Part shown: piece after piece, positions 1 through 7,597 of the stretch
Position numbering within the stretch: the stretch's first letter is position 1
How the letters are laid out: each line of letters opens with the position of its first letter
Assembly: GCA_019359675.1 (NCBI GenBank)
Contig: JAHHGX010000076.1
Span: 1-64,000 of the forward strand
DNA: 64,000 nucleotides
From: Calothrix sp. FI2-JRJ7
GTDB taxonomy: Bacteria > Cyanobacteriota > Cyanobacteriia > Cyanobacteriales > Nostocaceae
Reading direction: 5' to 3'
Made by a program: the position numbers and the translations under genes
Notes under the pieces: generated by a model
The model's input: the letters and a program-made list of their open reading frames with translations, nothing else
The model's database searches: none
What the model was told of the DNA's origin: nothing

Positions 1-2
1 TT

Positions 3-113
3 AATAATAAATTGAAGCTACTCAAACGCTGCGGATTTGGGTTCAGAAATTTTAATAATTTTGAAATGCGAGCTTTGCTATTTTGGCATTTTCCCAAAAG
101 TTTAGCCCACTAA
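3..113 (+). mobile_element. IS transposase C-terminal tail (ISL3-like)
   Basis: Frame 3 from the window edge is open until TAA at 111-113. It reads NNKLKLLKRCGFGFRNFNN followed by FEMRALLFWHF. This resembles the C-terminal end of ISL3-type transposases (IKL-KR-x-G-F-NF-x-N-F-x-x-R-x-LL). Only 36 residues are visible, so the family call rests on this short match. The tail overlaps the 5' end of the next open frame, which suggests that the insertion beheaded that gene. Assigning the family properly needs the sequence left of the window. Confidence 0.5.
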
Positions 114-2245
114 CTACGGAAGAACCAGAATTTAGCAATGCTTTATTAGAATTAGAACGAGACAACGGCAAACCAGTTTGGCAAGATTTTAACCCACGTC
201 TTGACATTCGCACTGGTATGGCTAACGAGTATGGCATGGAATTGCAACGTGCTTATCGGCAATTTGAGAACAAAGAGCTACTTTCATATAAGCGCGCGCT
301 GGAAAATTCTTGCAAACAAGTGCAGGCAACATTAACCAATTTCTTAGACAATACCATTAATCGCTATGCGGATGCTAACAGAAGCGGTTTGCACGAAGCG
401 ATTATGTTATTAAATCGATTGACTTATTTATATTTAGAACTGCAAACCGATGAAGCGCGTGACCAATCTCATAATTTAGTCACAGAACTGCGTGCAGCCG
501 AAGCATTTTTTGATACAAAACTACAGGTAACAATCGATAACGAAGCCACTAAAAAGCTGCTTAACGAAGTTCTGTCTTTGAAATTACGACAACAACAATT
601 ACAAGATAACGTAACCGAAGGAAATCATCATGAACTACAGCAACTACAAACAATCTTAGAACAGCTAAGAACAGCCACCGATGAATATCAAAAAGCTGCA
701 AATGCAGAAATTGAATCTGCCAACCAAATTCGCGCTCAAGCACGTAAGCAAGCTCGTGAAGAAGCTGAAGCAGCAATTATTGCCACTCAAAAGCATCTCA
801 CTGCCACTGAAAATCAACTTGAAACAACTACAGATAAACTAACCGAATTATTAGCTGAAGAAAGTCGTTTTCGTAACCAGCATTTAGTTATTTATCCTAT
901 ATTTTTTGCAGTTAGTTTACTAGGCTTGCTAATTCTCCTAGGAATTTTCAACCAATCTATACTGTGGGGATTACTACAAAAAATTGGCGAAAACTTAGTT
1001 AACTGTTTGATTTGGACAGCAGTCGCAATTTTAACATACTTAGGTATTGTTTGGCTGCAATACAGCACCAATATTCGCGACCGAATTCAAAAGACTCAGA
1101 AACAAATTAAACGACTAGAAAGCAATTTGAAAGCAACAGCCGTCGAATTACGTCGCAATTATAACGACCAATTAAAGTTAGAATATGACTTCTATGTCCA
1201 AAACCTTCGTATCGAAACGTTGAATTATTTAATAAAAACAGCTAAACAAAAAGCTGATACTTTACGTCAAACTCTTGATACCTTTTCTCAAATACATACT
1301 TATTTGGTTGAGCAACGTGAGCAAGCTACAACAAAATTTTCCGAAACCAGACTGGCAGTTGTAACAGATAAAGATATTGATGATTATTATCAAAAATTTA
1401 TCGAATCATCACCAACTAAAACATTCATTCATGAATGCGTTAGTCGTTCTCAGTCATGGAAAATGCCCGCGACCTTTCAAAATCAACTTACATCCTTTGC
1501 TCAGAAACAGTTCGAGCAATTGAGTAATTTGTCAATTGGAGAAGTTTTGCTTTCATCAGATTTAATGGCGCCAAATACTGCTCCATTACGTTTAAACCAG
1601 CTGAGTGATAGTGCTAATTTACTACTAAGACTTCAAGATATCGATGCCAACTTAAACCCAACTTCGCAACGCGAGACTACGCTTTGGGTTGGCGCCAAAG
1701 ACAAAGAAGAAATTCTTGGACTTTGCAGTCGTTCATACCGAACTTTGACAGCTTTAGTAGCTGAAGACGAGCAAAAATTGTGCATTTTGACTCGTTCATT
1801 AGGCTTTCCAGCTTATTTTCTCAGTCAAATTGAGTTTTATCGAGACTGCTATGAGCGCACGCAAAGCGAACAAAAAGAGTCAGATGAGCTAGACAATATA
1901 CCTGATTTAATACCAGATGAAATTGGTTCAAATCGGGAGTTGATATTTGCTTATTCTACCTTAATATTAGCAATTGCTTTAAATATAATATCTCAATCTC
2001 AAGGTAAATATAAATTCAAAGGTCAATCACTTGGTGAAGACCGAGAACAAATTGCCTTAGCTTTAGCGACTGAGTTTACCTTTCAAGAGTTATATGAGGA
2101 AATTCGAGAAAGTATAGAAGCGTTTGAGCATGATTTTGTTTACCAAAATGTACAAAAGTTAGGTGATACTTTGGCAAATGAGTTAACTCGTAATGAGCGT
2201 AAAGTATTAGATAATTTGAAGAAGGAGTATAATCCTTTGAATTAG
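83..2245 (+). CDS. Coiled-coil protein with two membrane segments, probably 5'-truncated
   Basis: I do not recognise this family. The protein has a helical, charged N-terminal part with coiled coil at about residues 170-260, rich in Gln, Glu and Ala. Two hydrophobic segments follow at about 268-288 and 303-326, then another coiled coil to about 420. The C-terminal half is soluble and carries no motif I can name. The only upstream start is TTG at 83 with no clear ribosome binding site, and the frame closes at 62-64. The first ATG in frame is at 218, but the residues before it look coding. Together with the transposase tail overlapping the 5' end, this suggests the native start was lost. Membrane anchoring is inferred from hydrophobicity. 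Confidence 0.6.
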   Translation: MAFSQKFSPLTTEEPEFSNALLELERDNGKPVWQDFNPRLDIRTGMANEYGMELQRAYRQFENKELLSYKRALENSCKQVQATLTNFLDNTINRYADANRSGLHEAIMLLNRLTYLYLELQTDEARDQSHNLVTELRAAEAFFDTKLQVTIDNEATKKLLNEVLSLKLRQQQLQDNVTEGNHHELQQLQTILEQLRTATDEYQKAANAEIESANQIRAQARKQAREEAEAAIIATQKHLTATENQLETTTDKLTELLAEESRFRNQHLVIYPIFFAVSLLGLLILLGIFNQSILWGLLQKIGENLVNCLIWTAVAILTYLGIVWLQYSTNIRDRIQKTQKQIKRLESNLKATAVELRRNYNDQLKLEYDFYVQNLRIETLNYLIKTAKQKADTLRQTLDTFSQIHTYLVEQREQATTKFSETRLAVVTDKDIDDYYQKFIESSPTKTFIHECVSRSQSWKMPATFQNQLTSFAQKQFEQLSNLSIGEVLLSSDLMAPNTAPLRLNQLSDSANLLLRLQDIDANLNPTSQRETTLWVGAKDKEEILGLCSRSYRTLTALVAEDEQKLCILTRSLGFPAYFLSQIEFYRDCYERTQSEQKESDELDNIPDLIPDEIGSNRELIFAYSTLILAIALNIISQSQGKYKFKGQSLGEDREQIALALATEFTFQELYEEIRESIEAFEHDFVYQNVQKLGDTLANELTRNERKVLDNLKKEYNPLN

Positions 2246-2257
2246 GGAAAATAAATA

Positions 2258-2281
2258 GGGACGGGCAGGGATGCCCATCCC
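2258..2281. repeat. Intergenic palindrome, GGGACGGGCAGGGATGCCC family
   Basis: The stem is built on GGGCAGGGATGCCC followed by ATCCCACAAG. The same sequence recurs at 20253-20279, in inverted orientation at 10412-10437, and in looser form near 56573-56630. This copy lies between two convergent genes, where it could act as a two-way transcription stop. Confidence 0.75.
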
Positions 2282-2378
2282 ACAAGAATGCAAGAGTGTA
2301 CAATAGTCTGGGAGCAATGCGAAAATATCTTGGATAATGAGAATCTAAGGAACGTTTCTTAGTTGTTCTTTACGATGT

Positions 2379-3242
2379 TTATTTTTGTAATTGTTCAACT
2401 TCTGCCACACTTAAGCCAGTAGTTTGACTAATCGTTTGTACATCTAAAACACCAAGCAGCGAACGTGCAATAGCAAGTGCTTTTTCTTTTGCTCCTTCTT
2501 CTCTACCTTGTTTTCGACCCTTAGCTTCACCGTCCTGTTGCGCTTTTAAAATTGCATTTTTGCTGTCGTGAAGAAACATTTCTCGTTTTTCTAGCACATC
2601 TAGCTCCTTTCTGGTTAATTTACTTTCTCTTGCAACTTCAAACGCATGATTTATTTCTGGAACTTCTTCCATAGTAGGTGGAACAGAGGTGAGTGTGTTT
2701 GCTGCTTTCAGGAAGTACAACCATTTATCTGATAACGTTTCTAATTCGGAAAGTTGTTTGTTGAATTTGGGTAACTCGACGAATACTAGTTCAATATCAT
2801 CGCTATAATCTGTTAAATCTTCTTTTTCTTTTAATCGGTAGCGAGATATAACTTTATTATTTCCTTCAAACATGTCAAAATCAGTAATAGTCAAGGCTAT
2901 CACTGGATTCAATAGTGTATAGTCCTCACCTAGTCTAAGCTGAATTGAAAAGGCTTTGGCTGCATTATATAGCACCCGCTTCTCGAAACCCAACACATTT
3001 AAAACCTGCATCTCAATAATAACGGTTTTATTTCCTGTGATACTTGCTTTTACGTCTAAGTATGAATCTTTCATACCCTTGATGCGTGGCGCCTGATAAG
3101 GGTCAATAATTTCTAAATCTAAAATAACAGGTTTCTCTTGATACAAAATTGCATTCAGAAAACCAATTAGAATATCTTTACTTTGTTTAGAACCAAAGAT
3201 TTTTTTAAAAGCAAAATCAGTTTTAGGATTTATAAAGGTCAC
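2379..3242 (-). CDS. Rpn family PD-(D/E)XK nuclease / transposase-like protein
   Basis: The N-terminal block INPKTDFAFKKIFGSKQSK and the core SYLDVKAS ... VIIEMQVLN match the Rpn/PDDEXK_2 family. These proteins are DNA endonucleases linked to RecA-independent recombination and to phage defence. The D of LDVKA and the E-x-Q of EMQ fit the PD-(D/E)XK active site. The C-terminal part, about residues 215-287, is charged and helical (KAQQDGEAKGRKQGREEGAKEK), as is usual in the family. I chose the GTG at 3242 because GGGAGG at 3249-3255 sits 6 nt upstream; the longer ATG at 3257 would overlap that site. The gene converges with the 720-residue frame and lies beside TA remnants. Confidence 0.8.
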   Translation of the reverse strand: MTFINPKTDFAFKKIFGSKQSKDILIGFLNAILYQEKPVILDLEIIDPYQAPRIKGMKDSYLDVKASITGNKTVIIEMQVLNVLGFEKRVLYNAAKAFSIQLRLGEDYTLLNPVIALTITDFDMFEGNNKVISRYRLKEKEDLTDYSDDIELVFVELPKFNKQLSELETLSDKWLYFLKAANTLTSVPPTMEEVPEINHAFEVARESKLTRKELDVLEKREMFLHDSKNAILKAQQDGEAKGRKQGREEGAKEKALAIARSLLGVLDVQTISQTTGLSVAEVEQLQK

Positions 3243-3315
3243 AATAAACCCTCCCAATTAGTATTCATTTAAGAACAATAGTATCATTTGTATGGGTTAT
3301 TGGCGCCAATAAATT

Positions 3316-3594
3316 TTAGGCAGTTTTCTTATCAGCGTCATTTTGAATATGACGACGTAATATAGAGTTTATAGTTGCTTTGTATTCTCCGCCCTGTGCT
3401 TCAAACCAAGCCATTACATCAGGGTCAAGCTGCACTAAATTCTTTGCTTGAGAGACAGGAATCGTTAACATAGCCTTATTAAAAAATTCATCTGTCAATG
3501 GTGGAATGTCATCATAGTTAATATCATCATCAGACATTGACTCTAATGCTTCCCAATTAGTACGAGAGGTACTCTTCAAATTTTTGTCGTTCAT
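3316..3594 (-). CDS. brnA: BrnA family antitoxin
   Basis: This 92-residue protein has the BrnA layout. A variable acidic N-terminus is followed by a ribbon-helix-helix segment, PVSQAKNLVQLDPDVMAWFE and then GGEYKATINSILRRHI. BrnA binds DNA as a dimer, neutralises the RNase BrnT and autorepresses the operon. The partner directly upstream (3598-3761) is broken, so this is an antitoxin without its own functional toxin here. It could act as a repressor or neutralise a BrnT elsewhere; that is inference. Confidence 0.8.
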   Translation of the reverse strand: MNDKNLKSTSRTNWEALESMSDDDINYDDIPPLTDEFFNKAMLTIPVSQAKNLVQLDPDVMAWFEAQGGEYKATINSILRRHIQNDADKKTA

Positions 3595-3597
3595 ATC

Positions 3598-3761
3598 GAT
3601 TTGCCTGTCTTCACCGTAGTCAAAACGGTCATCTAACTTAGATACTTCAAGCCCGGATAGTTAGCATAGAACCGTCAAACATCTGAGGAACGTCCGCTCT
3701 CGTCAATTTTGTGTTTACGAATGTTTTCGAGGTTTTTGGCTTCGTCCCACTCAAAAACCAT
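3598..3761 (-). pseudogene. brnT: Decayed brnT toxin remnant
   Basis: From ATG at 3761 the reverse strand reads MVFEWDEAKNLENIRKHKID, a standard BrnT N-terminus. The frame then hits TGA. The expected continuation appears in other frames: PQMFDGSMLT, then LDDRFDYGEDRQID running into the brnA start. The C-terminal half of BrnT is missing. At least two frameshifts plus a truncation make this a pseudogene. The DYGEDR block corresponds to the conserved DYGE(E/D)R of the family. Confidence 0.75.
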
Positions 3762-3866
3762 GAAGATTTAGGAAGGTAGTTGCAAGTTTATAGTTATTAT
3801 CGCTCTTGAAGGGTGAATTTGGCGATAAAATATAAATTGACGTACTACTTTTAAATGGCGCCACCT

Positions 3867-4028
3867 ATGACTCGCGCATTTACGGCAATTGTGTATTGGG
3901 AAGAAGATGTTTATGTTGCTAAGTGTCCAGAAGTGGGGACAGCTAGTCAAGGTGAAACGGTTGAGGAAGCAATTGCTAATCTTAAGGAAGCCACCGAACT
4001 TTATTTAGAAGAATTTCCTTTGCGATAG
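3867..4028 (+). CDS. Short HicB-like antitoxin domain protein
   Basis: The 53-residue product reads MTRAFTAIVYWEEDVYVAKC followed by PEVGTASQGETVEEAIANLK. This is the compact HicB-like fold (partial RNase H-like) common in cyanobacteria. HicB normally neutralises the double-stranded-RNA-binding RNase HicA. I see no hicA on either side, so this is a solitary antitoxin or a regulator. An in-frame ATG at 3855 lies 12 nt upstream, but it would add MAPP, which the family lacks. The gene overlaps a spurious reverse-strand frame. Confidence 0.8.
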   Translation: MTRAFTAIVYWEEDVYVAKCPEVGTASQGETVEEAIANLKEATELYLEEFPLR

Positions 4029-4093
4029 CGCAGACTCTTGATTGGCGCCACAATTGAAATGGGTATCTTTCCTAATGTGGAGGGGTTCATCAA

Positions 4094-4201
4094 ATGAAAT
4101 CAAATTTTGAAGCAATGTCTGACAAAGAACTGCTTGAGTACGTTCAATACCATCCAGAAGATAAACAGGCGTTTCACTTTTATATGGATTCTAATAATTG
4201 A
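4094..4201 (+). pseudogene. DUF6887-like protein, truncated at a hairpin repeat
   Basis: The product is MKSNFEAMSDKELLEYVQYH then PEDKQAFHFYMDSNN, 35 residues. The N-terminus matches the small DUF6887 family, which in cyanobacteria is usually longer and paired with a DUF6888 gene. Here the frame stops at TGA inside the first bases of the G-rich hairpin (TGATCCCCCC), so the C-terminus has probably been cut off by arrival of that repeat. The family assignment is from memory of the N-terminal motif. Confidence 0.55.
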
Positions 4202-4541
4202 TCCCCCCAACCCCCCTTGGTAAGCAGGGCTGATTCATTCCCTAAAAAGCTTGAAAAATCAAGGGTTTCGCGCAATTTACAATTGGTTATTTTGCTACAA
4301 AGGCGCCGAGAAAATAGACAATCACACTTATAGTGATGTGTTTAAAAGTCTATTTTCGAGTTCCCTATACTGATGATTTTTCTAGCTAACCATCTTGACA
4401 AATCCTGTTTGAGAGGGAATGAAACAGCCCTGCCTTGGTAAGGGGGGCTTTAAGAGGTTTTTTCTTAGCCCCCTTTCTAGAAAAGGCTTTAAGAGGTTTT
4501 TTCTTAGCCCCCCCCGAACTCGCGGGGGGGTTGGGGGGGAT
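4200..4541. repeat. G-rich hairpin repeat carrying a nested insertion
   Basis: The outer arms are GATCCCCCCAACCCCCCTT on the left and GGGGGGTTGGGGGGGATC on the right. The right side also holds two tandem copies of CTTTAAGAGGTTTTTTCTTA. Simpler forms of the same hairpin occur at 33372-33634, 20209-20236 and 60791-60830. This copy separates a plus-strand gene from tldE on the minus strand. Its two ends lie in the stop codons (TGA of TGATCCCC) of both neighbours. Confidence 0.8.
4224..4433. mobile_element. 210-bp MITE-like element, copy 1
   Basis: The element starts with GCAGGGCTGATTCATTCCCT and ends with AGGGAATGAAACAGCCCTGC. These are inverted repeats of 20 bp with one mismatch. It is flanked by direct repeats CTTGGTAA at 4216-4223 and 4434-4441. 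The duplication could be 8-10 bp, because the element ends and the target share bases. There is no open frame that could encode a transposase, so it must move in trans. A second copy at 33396-33605 looks identical along its whole length. Confidence 0.85.
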
Positions 4542-5887
4542 CATAAAGTATAAGTAAAATTATCTACCAACATTCCCGGCGCCATATTACCCCCTAGTTG
4601 TCGCGAGTCATAAGTGCCCACTTCAGGAATAAATTCTTGGAAATTAGTAAAATCAACTAAATTTTCACCCCAAAATTTATACAGGGTCTCATCAAAACGC
4701 AAATTCTCGATAGGCGCCACAATTTCGCCATTTTCTACCCAAAAGCAAGCATAACGAGTCATTCCGGTAATACGACCAGTAGGTAAGTCACTCCAATTTA
4801 AATAGTGCAAATTAGATACATATAAACCTGTACCTAATTGGGTAAGAATATCATCGAAACTAAGATTTCCAGGACATATTTCTGGGGAACGTAACGACTC
4901 GTTACTATTGGCGCCGTTAGCTACTTTGTCATATTCTTTAGCAGTACGGGAATTTACAAGTGTCGAAGCCAAAGTGCCTTTTTCGATAACGTGTAGTTCA
5001 GGTGCTGCCATTTCACCTAGCTCATTAAATCGTGGTACTAAGCCAAGCTGAAAGTTTTCTTTAAGATTCAATAACGGAGAAAGTTGCTTTTCGCCACGCC
5101 ATAGTAAAGCTAAAGAACTATGTCCCTGTTGAATATCCGCTTCGCTAACTCCACCCCATGACAGCATTGATATTAAATCGGAAACTGCTGCAGGAGCAAA
5201 ATAGGTTCTATATTCTCCTCTTGGTAATTCTTTTACTGGATGCGCGAGCAATTTTAACTGTTTTTTCGCATCCTTTATTTTAGCAATATAACCATTCTCA
5301 TCCCATTTACTGCCTGCGTAAAACCCTTTTACTGCTTGTCCTTCCGAACTAAAAATAGAGTAGTCTAATGTAAACGAATCTGTAACAAACCAGTGTTTTT
5401 GTCCGCAGGAATCAGCATATCCCTTAATAACTATACCACCTGCATAAATACCTGTAAAATCTAATTCCGAAACAGGCGCCAATATAGTTGATACAACAGC
5501 ATCTAATTCTAATAGCTTACCAGTATTAACTTCGCTACTAGTATTATTCCCTGACGGCAAAACCAAATAAGGGTCAATTGGTAAATAAGGTAATTCTTCA
5601 CGCAATTCTAATAAAGCAGCATATGCAGTTTGCCAATCAATTTCCCAATTTCCCGTAAAGGGAAAGTGACGATAGCAAGTGCGCTGATTATCCATTAAAG
5701 TAAGTTGAACATAGCCATCAGCAACACTACCACTTTGGCGAACTTTTGCATTATTAAAACGAGTAAATTGACTGCGCTCACTGCTTAATTTAACAGTGAA
5801 TGCCTCGGTCTCTAATTTCTTAGCTATTAGTGTTTCAACTAACTTATTAAAGCTTGTTTCTAAAGTAGATAGTTCCGATATACTCAT
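4541..5887 (-). CDS. tldE: TldE/PmbA family protein, metalloprotease partner subunit
   Basis: This 448-residue protein matches the PmbA/TldE half of the TldD/TldE protease, which in other bacteria trims peptides such as microcin precursors and CcdA. TldE lacks the HExxxH motif and forms the heterodimer with TldD. Visible family features are the central GVSEADIQQGHSSLALLW region and the C-terminal block LGTGLYVSNLHYLNWSDLPT with GRITGMTRYACFWVENG. tldD lies upstream on the same strand with a palindrome between the two genes. The stop codon is formed from the edge of the G-rich hairpin. The native substrate in cyanobacteria is not shown by the sequence. Confidence 0.88.
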   Translation of the reverse strand: MSISELSTLETSFNKLVETLIAKKLETEAFTVKLSSERSQFTRFNNAKVRQSGSVADGYVQLTLMDNQRTCYRHFPFTGNWEIDWQTAYAALLELREELPYLPIDPYLVLPSGNNTSSEVNTGKLLELDAVVSTILAPVSELDFTGIYAGGIVIKGYADSCGQKHWFVTDSFTLDYSIFSSEGQAVKGFYAGSKWDENGYIAKIKDAKKQLKLLAHPVKELPRGEYRTYFAPAAVSDLISMLSWGGVSEADIQQGHSSLALLWRGEKQLSPLLNLKENFQLGLVPRFNELGEMAAPELHVIEKGTLASTLVNSRTAKEYDKVANGANSNESLRSPEICPGNLSFDDILTQLGTGLYVSNLHYLNWSDLPTGRITGMTRYACFWVENGEIVAPIENLRFDETLYKFWGENLVDFTNFQEFIPEVGTYDSRQLGGNMAPGMLVDNFTYTL

Positions 5888-5905
5888 GGGTTAATTTAAT
5901 TAGGA

Positions 5906-5969
5906 GTAGGGTGCGTGACGCTACCAATAATCTTAAAACGAAGCCAGCCATCCAGTAGCGTCACGCACC
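5906..5969. repeat. GGTGCGTGACGCTAC palindrome, copy 1
   Basis: Arms GGTGCGTGACGCTAC (5910-5924) and its exact complement (5955-5969) enclose a 30-nt loop. It sits between tldD and tldE. Related copies are at 10947-11007, 25371-25460, 30032-30090 and 30113-30171. Confidence 0.85.
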
Positions 5970-5990
5970 GGAGCGAGGCGCAAAGCGAAG

Positions 5991-7433
5991 TTATGTTCCT
6001 CCACCAAACACTTCAACCGAAGCAAACACACAAACAGGAGAACCATGTCCTACCCATATTGCCTGATTTGGTTCACCTTTGCCGCAAAATGGAGTGCCAT
6101 ACATTTCCCAAGTTGGGGCGCCACCTACCTTAACTAAACTTCCCCAAAATTCCGGAGTAGTCGCGCGATAGTTTGGATTACGAAGCGTTTTGGTTAATTT
6201 CCCGTTTTCAATGAGCTTGGCATACTCGCAACCAAACTGGAATTTATAGCGACGGTCGTCTATCGACCAAGAACGGTTCGATTCCATGTAAACGCCATGT
6301 TCGATATCTTTGATAACATCATCAAATGTACCTTCACCCGGTTCCAGATTCAAATTTGCCATGCGGTCAATTGCTGGACGGTTCCATGAACACGCACGCG
6401 CGCAAGCAACACCAGGAATACCTGCTCGTGCTTGACTTTCTAAACTGCCTACACCTCGTTGCAGTACTCCTTCCTTAATTAAATACTCCCGTGTAGCAAC
6501 GGCACCTGTATCATCAAAAGCGTAGCTAGCTATTTCACCTGGAACAGTTGGGTCAAAGGTGATATTCATCAACTTAGAACCATACACCAAATTACCAAAA
6601 TCGCTCTTCTTAACAAAACTACCACCTGCGTAGTTGCGCTCATCCCCCAATATTCTGTCAATTTCTAAAGGATGCCCAACACTTTCATGAATTTGTAACA
6701 TCATTTGGTCAGGCGCCAAAACCAAATTCGTGCGAATATCAGGACACTCTTCGGCTGTGAGTAATTCGATAGCTTCCTCACCAATACGCTGTACACGATG
6801 CCAAAGTCTATCATCTTGGAAACGTTCTAATCCACCTTGATATGTATGTGCTTGCCAACCGTTATTAGTACGCTGTTGAACTACTCCACTATCTTGAGCA
6901 GTTGTACCATAATACGTACTAATAAATAGAAATTTTTGATATACTTCCGAACCGTTACTGCTGACAAACCAAGTTTCTCGGTCGGTAGTTACTACTTCTG
7001 CAACAGTTTGAACTATTTTGTCGCTAACTTTGAGAGTTTTGCAAGTGCGGACAAGTATATCATTGATTTCGCCAGAACCAATTGCATCAAACGGCTGTGT
7101 ATAAGGAGAAACATATTCACCTACCACCTTTGGACGCGCAGTTGTCGCTGCAAATTTATATACCGACCATTGTTGTGCTGAACGAGCTTGTTTATATGCA
7201 GTTTCTGCCGCTAATTGTAAAGCATCATGTTGTAATGAATTTGTTGCAGCATAACCAATACAGCCATCAACTAAAACTTCAACCATTGCTCCAAGAGTGG
7301 TTGATTTGCCGTTGCGCTGTGGTATCCCATCACGAACATTCCGCGTAGCAGATGTATCTTTTACTGCTCTAATCCCAACCCAATCAGCGGCAATATCTAT
7401 ATTGTTTATTGCTTTTGTTAGCTCAATTAACAT
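5991..7433 (-). CDS. tldD: TldD family metalloprotease subunit
   Basis: The 480-residue protein carries the TldD zinc site HESVGH (HExxxH) at about residues 245-250, within LQIHESVGHPLEIDRILGDE. The C-terminal region holds the conserved CGYAK-like block FGCEYAKLIENGKL. It pairs with TldE downstream on the same strand to form an intracellular peptidase. The start ATG (MLIELTKAINNIDI) agrees with family length. Both genes are probably transcribed together, although the palindrome between them could alter the ratio of the products. Confidence 0.9.
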   Translation of the reverse strand: MLIELTKAINNIDIAADWVGIRAVKDTSATRNVRDGIPQRNGKSTTLGAMVEVLVDGCIGYAATNSLQHDALQLAAETAYKQARSAQQWSVYKFAATTARPKVVGEYVSPYTQPFDAIGSGEINDILVRTCKTLKVSDKIVQTVAEVVTTDRETWFVSSNGSEVYQKFLFISTYYGTTAQDSGVVQQRTNNGWQAHTYQGGLERFQDDRLWHRVQRIGEEAIELLTAEECPDIRTNLVLAPDQMMLQIHESVGHPLEIDRILGDERNYAGGSFVKKSDFGNLVYGSKLMNITFDPTVPGEIASYAFDDTGAVATREYLIKEGVLQRGVGSLESQARAGIPGVACARACSWNRPAIDRMANLNLEPGEGTFDDVIKDIEHGVYMESNRSWSIDDRRYKFQFGCEYAKLIENGKLTKTLRNPNYRATTPEFWGSLVKVGGAPTWEMYGTPFCGKGEPNQAIWVGHGSPVCVFASVEVFGGGT

Positions 7434-7536
7434 ATCAATTTATTAATTTAAGTAAATAACTATTTTTGGCACCTACTTACTTCCATAAGTAATAACATAA
7501 GTGCTTTTATCAAAAGTAGCAGAATTTGGCAACGGA

Positions 7537-7597
7537 TTATGAACGGATGTAACGGATAAACTTTCTGTTACATCCGTTACATCCGTTACATCCGATG
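7537..7597. repeat. GGATGTAAC tandem/inverted repeat, copy 1
   Basis: Units of GGATGTAAC occur in both orientations around a short spacer, giving a long imperfect hairpin. On the reverse strand the first TAA of the array is the cysS stop codon. Related arrays starting with TGGCAACGGAT lie at 30532-30593, 39243-39275 and 47408-47438. Confidence 0.75.

Noticed and set aside
7537-7597. GGATGTAAC array considered as a small CRISPR
   Set aside because: Units are contiguous 9-mers in both orientations with no spacers, and no cas gene is present.
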